The position numbers and the translations under genes are program-made. Below, piece by piece: positions 59,401 through 64,000 of a DNA stretch of 64,000 nucleotides; the first letter of the stretch is position 1, and each line of letters opens with the position of its first letter. The notes beneath the pieces were generated by a model that was not told where the DNA came from, made no database searches, and worked only from the letters and a program-made list of their open reading frames with translations. Source of the DNA: Methylobacterium amylolyticum. Its GTDB lineage: Bacteria; Pseudomonadota; Alphaproteobacteria; Rhizobiales; Beijerinckiaceae. The stretch is from positions 40,598 to 104,597 of the forward strand of contig NZ_JAUYZI010000022.1 of the NCBI RefSeq assembly GCF_030700245.1, in the 5' to 3' direction.

Positions 59401-62400
59401 GATCGCCGGCCACGCCCGCGCGGCGGGCGAGGCGATCGAGGGGCATCTCGGCGGCCTGGAGGAGCGCTCGGCCAAGCGCGCCGCCGAGGTCACCGAGACC
59501 TTCGCGGGGCTCGTGAGCCACATCGACGGCCACCTCGGCGGCCGCGCCACCGCGCTGAACGAGGCGCTGGTCGCCCGCTCCGGCGAGATGGCCCGGATCA
59601 TGGCCGAGGGCGGACGCGGCCTCGTCGAGACGCTCGACGCGCGGATCGCCGACGCGGGCCGCGACCTCGACGCGCGCACCGGCGGGTTCGGCGCGGAGAT
59701 CGACCGGCGCACCGCCGAGATGGTCCGCCGCATCGACGAGGGCGCCGGCCGCTTCGACGCGGGCGTGCTCGGCCGCCTGGAGGAGATCGGCGGGGCGCTG
59801 GAGGCGCGCGCCCGCCTCGTGGACGAGAGCTTCGGGACCCAGGCCTTCGAGGCGATCCGCCTGATCGAGGCCCGCACCCGCGCCGTGGACGAGGAACTGA
59901 CCGGCCGCACCCGCGCGCTGGTCGCGGAGATCGAGGGCCGCACCGGCGGCCTCGACGCGGCGATGGCCGAGCGCGTCGCCGCGCTGACCGGCGCCGTCGA
60001 GACCCGCACCCGCGAGCTGGAGGGCGCGCTGACCGAGCGCGTGGCCGAGATCGTCCGCCTCGTCGACGAGCGCGCCGGCGCGGCCGACGCCGCCCTGTCG
60101 GCGCGCACCGAGGCGGTGCGGGCGGCGTTCAGCGAGCGCTCCGACCTGCTCGGCCGCCTGATCGACGAGCGCACCGCGGCGATGTCGCAGGAGCTCGACG
60201 AGAAGGGCCGGGCGGTGTTCGGCGCCGTCGGCACCCGCATCACCGAACTCGGCCGCCTGTTCGACCGCGGCGGCACCTCGCTCGCCGAGCTGATCGACCG
60301 GCGCGGCGAGAGCGTGCTCGCCAAGCTCCAGCAGACCATCGCCGACGCCGAGCGCATGCTGGGCGAGGGCGAGGGCCGCCTCGGCCACACGCTGGCGAGC
60401 CGCACCGGCGACATCAGCGGCCTGCTCGACGAGGGCGTGCGCACCGTCCACGGCCTGCTCGACGACCGCACCAACCAGATCCGCACGATGCTGGACGGCC
60501 ACGCCGCCAGCCTCGCGAGCACCCTCGACGGCCGCACCGGCCCGCTGAACGAGGCCCTGGACGGCCGCGCCCGCGCGCTGGTCGAGGCGGTCGAGGGCGC
60601 GCTGGGCGGCGCCACGCAGGCCCTGGAGTCCCGCACGGCGGCGCTGAGCGGCCTGTTCGACGCGCGCCTCGGGGCTCTGGAAGGCCTCGTCGAAGGCCGC
60701 GGCACCCGCCTCGCCGAGACCCTGGATGAGCGCGCCCGCGGCCTGCGGGTCCTGTTCGAGGAGGCGCACGCCGCCCTCGACGGGGTGGTGGAGGGCGGCG
60801 GCGGCCGCCTCGCCGCCTCGGTGGACGCCCGCATCCAGACCCTGCGCGCGATGCTGGAGGAGGCCCCCGCGGCGGTCGCAGCCCTGGTGGAGGGGCGCGA
60901 GCGCCAGCTCGCCGCGACCCTCGACGGACGCACGCAGGCCCTGCGCGGCCTGTTCGAGGCGGCGCAGGGCAGCCTGCACGACCTCGTCGAGGTGCGCGGC
61001 GGCGCGCTCGCCGCGGCGATCGCGGAGCGGTCCGAGGCCCTGCGCGCGCTGCTCGACACGGCGCCCGCGGGCGTGGCCGAGCAGCTCGACGGGCGGCTCG
61101 CGGAGCTGCGCGACCTGTTCGGCCGGGCCCAGGCCGAGATCGACGGCCTCGTCGCCGGCCGCGGCCGGGAGATCGCCGAGGCGGTCGAGGCCCAGGCCCG
61201 GGCGCTGCGGGCGGCGATGGACGAGGCGCCCGCCGCCGTGGCCGGCCTGCTGGAGGCGGGCGAGCAGCGGATCGGCCGGACCTTGGAGGAGCGGACCGGC
61301 GCCCTGCGGGCGCTGGTCGCGGAGGCCCAGGCCGGCCTCGGCGACGCCGTCGAGGGCCGCGGCCGCGAGGTCGTCGGCGCGCTCGAAGCGCAGGCCCTGA
61401 CCCTGCGCACCCTGCTCGACGAGGCGCCGGCCGCCCTGGCCGGGCTGCTGGAGACGCGCGAGCACCAGCTCGCCCGGACCCTGGAGGAGCGGACCGGCGC
61501 CCTGCGCGCGCTCCTCGACGAGGCCCGCGACGGGCTCGGCGACGCCGTCGCCGGCCGCGGCCGGGAGATCGCCGAGGCGGTCGAGGCGCAGGCCCGTTCG
61601 CTGCGGGCGGCGATGGACGCGACGCCGTCCGCCGTGGCCGGCCTGCTGGAGGCGGGCGAGATGCGCATCGGCCGGACCCTGGAGGAGCGGACCGGCGCCC
61701 TGCGGGCGCTGATCGACGCGGCCCAGTCCGGGCTCGGCGAGGCCGTCGAGGGCCGCGGCCGGGAGATCGCCGGCACGGTCGAGGCGCAGACCCGGGCGCT
61801 GCGGGCGGTGCTCGACGAGGCGCCGACGGCGGTGGCGGGCCTGCTGGAGGCCCGCGAGCAGCAGCTCGCCCGGACCCTGGAGGAGCGGACCGGTGCCCTG
61901 CGGGCCCTGTTCGAGGAGGCCCAGGCCGGTCTCGGGGACCTCGTGGAGCGCCGCGGCCGCGCGACCGCCGAGGCGGTCGAGGCCCAGATCCGCGCCCTGC
62001 GCGGCCTGCTCGACGAAGCCCCCTCGGCGGTGGCCGACACGATGGACGCGCGGGTCGAGACCCTGCGCGCCCTGCTCGACCGCGCCCAGGCTGGGCTCGG
62101 CGCCGCGGTCGAGGGCCGCGCCCAGGAGATGGCCGGCGCCGTCGAGGCGCGCACCCAGGCCCTGCGCGCCGCCTTCGACGAGGCGCACGCCGCGCTGGAC
62201 ACGGCGATGGAGGGCCGCACCCGGGCGCTCGCCGAGGCGGCCGAGGGCCGCACCGGCGCCCTGGCCGAGGCGTTCGACGCCCGGCTGCGCGACCTCGACG
62301 GCGTGGTCGAGGGCCGCACCGCGGCGCTGACCCGCGAGGTCGATGCCAGCGCCGAGGCGTTCACCCAGCGCATCGATAGCCGCATGCGGCTGTTCGCGAC

Positions 62401-64000
62401 CCTGGTCGCCCAGCGCGCCGACGCGCTCGCCACCGCCTTCGACGAGCGCCACGACGCGTTCGACGGGCTGATGGACACGCGCACGGCGGGCCTCGTGGCG
62501 GCGCTGGAGGAGCGGGCCCGGGCGCACGCGGAGCTGGTCGAGACCCACACCGCCGCGCTCGCCGAGACGCTGGAGCGGCGCGAGGCGGCGGTGGCCGCGC
62601 TGATCGATGCCCGCGCCGCGGCGATGGGCGAAGGGTTCGAGCGGCGCGCGAACGCCATGGGCGCCCTCGTGGACGCACGCGGCGAGGGCCTGGCCCGGCG
62701 GCTCGCCGGCAGCGCCGAGACGCTGGTGCGGGCGATCGAGGAGCGGGGCGGCGCCCTGCTCTCGGGGATCGAGGCGCGCGGCGGGGCCGTCGGCACCGGC
62801 CTGGAGGGTCAGCTCGACCGCTTCCGCGCCGCCGTCGAGGGGCCGGTGCTCGACCTCACCCGGACGCTCGCCGAGCGGACCGAGGCGATCGAGCGGACGC
62901 TCGCCGAGACCGGCGCTCCGCTGGCCGAGACCCTGCGGACCCGCACCGAGGAACTGGCCGAGCAGGCCAGGGCCTCCGCCGAGACCCTGCGCGCCGCCGT
63001 CGACGCGGGCGCGGGCCGGACGCTGGCCGACCTCGCCCGGACCGGCGACCGGCTCGGCCGCGACCTCTCCGACCTGCTGGCCCGGGTCGAGGGCGCCAAC
63101 GCGGCCCTGTCCGACCTCGTGGCCGGGGCGGGCAGCAATCTCGGCGGGATCGAGCAGGGGCTCGCCGGCCGGGTCGAGCAGATCCAGGGGGCGCTGGAGC
63201 GGATCGCGGCCGAGACCGGCCGCGCCACCGACGGCGTCGCCGCCCAGGTCGAGGCCCTGCGCGGGGTCTCGGAGGGGGCGCTGCGCGAGGCGTCGGACCT
63301 CGCCGAGACCCTCGACGGCCGCGGCCGGGCGGTGGGCGAGCAGACCGCCGCGCAGGCGGCGGCCCTCGACCGGGCGGCGGCCGCGCTGGGCGCGATCGAG
63401 GAGCGGGTCGGCGGCGCGCTGTCGGGCCGCGAGCAGGCGCTGCGGACGGCCCTCGACGCCTTCGAGACCCGCGCCGCGGGCCTGGAGGCGCAGGGCTCGA
63501 CCTTCTCGGAGGGCATCGAGCGGACCCTGCGCGCGGCCGAGGAGCGCGCCCGCGCGGTGGCCGAGTCGCTGGCCAGCGCCGCGGAGGGGGCCGGGGCCCG
63601 GGTGACCGGCGCCTTCGAGGACCTGAAGGGCAGCGCCGGGGCCGAGGGCGAGCGGACGGCGCAGGCCGTGCGCGCGGCGATCGAGGCGGCGTCCCGCGAG
63701 ATGCGCTCGGGCCTCGACGAGGCGCAGACCGCCTTCGGCGCCCAGGTCGCCGGCCTGCGGGAGATGGCGGAGGCGATCCGCCGCGACCTCGACGCGACCC
63801 GCTCCGACCTCGCCCGCGGGGTGCTGGAGCTGCCGCGGGAGACCCAGGACGCGACCGGCGAGATGCGCCGGGTGGTGGCCGACCAGATCAAGGCGCTCCA
63901 GGAGCTGTCGGCGCTCGTCGCCCGCACCGACCGCGCGGTCGACGTCGCGCAGCCGATGGCCCAGCCGCAGCGGCGGGCGGCGGAGGGCGGCGCCTGCGCG
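56495..64000 (+). CDS. giant GPR/RgsE-like polar-growth ring protein (3' end outside window)
   Basis: One uninterrupted frame of 2502 codons from ATG 56495 runs off the window. Residues 1 to about 125 are a Pro/charged cytoplasmic region. Two membrane spans follow (about 131-151, VALAAGLAWMAALGAIAW, and 177-193, LFGPVLLFVIAAMLAV). Then come over 2300 residues of Ala/Glu/Arg/Leu-rich helical repeats with a recurrent VEGRG/ERTGALR pattern, like apolipoprotein A/E domains. This matches the Growth Pole Ring protein of Agrobacterium (GPR) and RgsE of Sinorhizobium, which form a ring at the growing pole of Rhizobiales. Large opposite-strand frames over it are shadows. The function is inferred from architecture and taxon. 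Confidence 0.78.
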   Translation, partial: MATDKKLKDPAEAALSAIEQALNLDALTPNGAEARTEPRLPDVGDAEPLLDPAGRLTPPRLDLDPPRDAYRETAREAKDAPLASDLPPPGQERPRREGGLLPPDRSLVANDDRRNIGVLQQTLRVRPSRTPYAVALAAGLAWMAALGAIAWSQSGGDLSGFLSGLTALQATVGASALFGPVLLFVIAAMLAVRAQEMRLVARAVGEVAIRLAEPESFSTDAVLTMSQTVRREVAAVGDGVERALARAGELETLVRGEIATLERAYSDNEIRIRSLVDELVAQRESIVSNAERVRGAITGSHQNLSQELDGAAERIVAALNGAGERVTGALDARGAAITASLGEAGERVVGVMTGRGEDLIQRLSATGEGVRDSLHSVGEDLTRGFEVRAGEVTGAFEATGAALTGRLAESAAQVARSLTETGAGVGAAIESQGAAVRASFERSAGDLEAAVLARSAELTERFAATGGALAERFAATGGEITARFAETGAAFTGDLAERGAALGAEIAQTGRGVAEAIEGRGREAQAALALAAGGLVETLTARAEAVRDDLTGTAERIGEAVAGRGGELAARMEGVAARLHETISVDGADLEIRLGAAAERAGGLVAGRTREAAERLEAAFSALGRGFETGAGEAVQTLRGAVEELSGAVGGRTAEAVEALRLAAETTSAAAETRTAEVAARLAGTLESLRGVSAEAAGSVEARVVEAVQVLERRLADSAAGLSERAAEAAEALRRAAEETGRTAEDRTAEAVARLTGTLEALRGASAEMTGAVEAESAILLTRFRDASDRAGTELGARGAAAVSALRAALAEVDRALAERSDEATGALVRTAEGIAADLAARIGEIEAALGGHGRGVADMLAGHAEETHARIAGTGRDIVLAVASQGARIADTLNQTGAAFAETADGRVRAIDETLGNRLAALQETIARGDILADRIGRDTAALGDTVGARLDAMDRLITVKGGAFAEAIAGHARAAGEAIEGHLGGLEERSAKRAAEVTETFAGLVSHIDGHLGGRATALNEALVARSGEMARIMAEGGRGLVETLDARIADAGRDLDARTGGFGAEIDRRTAEMVRRIDEGAGRFDAGVLGRLEEIGGALEARARLVDESFGTQAFEAIRLIEARTRAVDEELTGRTRALVAEIEGRTGGLDAAMAERVAALTGAVETRTRELEGALTERVAEIVRLVDERAGAADAALSARTEAVRAAFSERSDLLGRLIDERTAAMSQELDEKGRAVFGAVGTRITELGRLFDRGGTSLAELIDRRGESVLAKLQQTIADAERMLGEGEGRLGHTLASRTGDISGLLDEGVRTVHGLLDDRTNQIRTMLDGHAASLASTLDGRTGPLNEALDGRARALVEAVEGALGGATQALESRTAALSGLFDARLGALEGLVEGRGTRLAETLDERARGLRVLFEEAHAALDGVVEGGGGRLAASVDARIQTLRAMLEEAPAAVAALVEGRERQLAATLDGRTQALRGLFEAAQGSLHDLVEVRGGALAAAIAERSEALRALLDTAPAGVAEQLDGRLAELRDLFGRAQAEIDGLVAGRGREIAEAVEAQARALRAAMDEAPAAVAGLLEAGEQRIGRTLEERTGALRALVAEAQAGLGDAVEGRGREVVGALEAQALTLRTLLDEAPAALAGLLETREHQLARTLEERTGALRALLDEARDGLGDAVAGRGREIAEAVEAQARSLRAAMDATPSAVAGLLEAGEMRIGRTLEERTGALRALIDAAQSGLGEAVEGRGREIAGTVEAQTRALRAVLDEAPTAVAGLLEAREQQLARTLEERTGALRALFEEAQAGLGDLVERRGRATAEAVEAQIRALRGLLDEAPSAVADTMDARVETLRALLDRAQAGLGAAVEGRAQEMAGAVEARTQALRAAFDEAHAALDTAMEGRTRALAEAAEGRTGALAEAFDARLRDLDGVVEGRTAALTREVDASAEAFTQRIDSRMRLFATLVAQRADALATAFDERHDAFDGLMDTRTAGLVAALEERARAHAELVETHTAALAETLERREAAVAALIDARAAAMGEGFERRANAMGALVDARGEGLARRLAGSAETLVRAIEERGGALLSGIEARGGAVGTGLEGQLDRFRAAVEGPVLDLTRTLAERTEAIERTLAETGAPLAETLRTRTEELAEQARASAETLRAAVDAGAGRTLADLARTGDRLGRDLSDLLARVEGANAALSDLVAGAGSNLGGIEQGLAGRVEQIQGALERIAAETGRATDGVAAQVEALRGVSEGALREASDLAETLDGRGRAVGEQTAAQAAALDRAAAALGAIEERVGGALSGREQALRTALDAFETRAAGLEAQGSTFSEGIERTLRAAEERARAVAESLASAAEGAGARVTGAFEDLKGSAGAEGERTAQAVRAAIEAASREMRSGLDEAQTAFGAQVAGLREMAEAIRRDLDATRSDLARGVLELPRETQDATGEMRRVVADQIKALQELSALVARTDRAVDVAQPMAQPQRRAAEGGACA
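61151..62108 (+). repeat. 198-bp tandem repeats inside the GPR-like gene
   Basis: Copies begin at 61151, 61349, 61547, 61745 and (shortened) 61943, each encoding 66 residues with GRGRE, LEERTGALRAL and DEAP.A..GLLE at fixed places. Copies 1 and 3 share LLEAGE.RIGRTLEERTG; copies 2 and 4 share LLE.RE.QLARTLEERTG. This implies a 396-bp, two-unit duplication step. Confidence 0.85.

Noticed and set aside
56366..62548. 2060-codon minus-strand open frame, and a 1836-codon frame at 57286-62796
   Set aside because: Both are shadows of the plus-strand GPR-like frame: GC-rich third positions and repeats suppress stops on the other strand. They lack a recognisable domain, while the plus-strand protein has spans and regular helical repeats.

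Overview
The window is very GC-rich chromosomal DNA (roughly 70% or more) from an alphaproteobacterium of the order Hyphomicrobiales, most likely Methylobacterium/Methylorubrum or a close relative. Supporting signs are the protein sequences, a CtrA-type regulatory vocabulary (TTAA-N7-TTAA sites), a NepR-like small protein, a meso-DAP peptidoglycan pathway, and a giant apolipoprotein-like membrane coiled-coil protein of the Growth Pole Ring (GPR/RgsE) type, which belongs to polar-growing Rhizobiales. No IS element, prophage, CRISPR array or tRNA was recognised.

Layout. 1-2.8 kb: tail of an M20 amidohydrolase, two single-span micro-proteins, a PAS protein and a TadE-like pseudopilin. 2.8-6.2 kb: molybdate uptake genes modA, modB and modC, split by an opposite-strand glutathione S-transferase; a Mo-box-like palindrome lies before modA. 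6.7-13.1 kb: prmA, an Rmf/CrpP-like small protein, aminopeptidase P, a threonine dehydratase-like enzyme and a DsbD/ScsB-type reductase. 13.2-18.6 kb: phosphate operon pstSCAB-phoU-phoB on the minus strand behind a perfect Pho box; no phoR is present. 18.7-22.1 kb: two small proteins (one NepR-like), recN and bamD.

22.3-45.6 kb holds the cell-envelope and division (dcw) cluster on the minus strand: rsmH-ftsL-ftsI-murE-murF-mraY-murD / ftsW-murG-murC-(DUF559)-murB-(hicA-hicB)-ftsQ-ftsA-ftsZ, then lpxC. These genes make the UDP-MurNAc-pentapeptide and lipid intermediates and build the septum. The cluster carries three unusual insertions. A soluble chemoreceptor plus a mazE/mazF-type module sits on the opposite strand between murD and ftsW. 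A DUF559 nuclease-like gene is coupled by 4-bp overlaps between murC and murB. A hicAB module sits where ddlB is usually found. rnpB (RNase P RNA) and gloA lie just upstream of rsmH.

47-55.3 kb looks like a catabolic locus. It has a frameshifted solute-binding-like protein, an isocitrate/isopropylmalate-type dehydrogenase, a GntR/FCD regulator with an apparent extra winged helix, and an ACS-type MFS transporter. Divergent from these are an aconitase-family enzyme and a D-2-hydroxyacid dehydrogenase. The substrate is unknown, but the enzyme set fits a tricarboxylate or hydroxy-acid. 55.4-56.3 kb: an adrenodoxin-type ferredoxin and an Hpt protein. From 56.5 kb to the end, one uninterrupted plus-strand reading frame of at least 2502 codons encodes the GPR-like protein; the long opposite-strand frames there are shadows.

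Regulation seen directly: three perfect CtrA-type boxes, one near-perfect box, a Pho box, a Mo-box-like palindrome, a large inverted repeat over the mazEF leader, one strong intrinsic terminator after bamD and an attenuator-like hairpin between pstS and pstC. Three families of palindromic intergenic repeats are also present.
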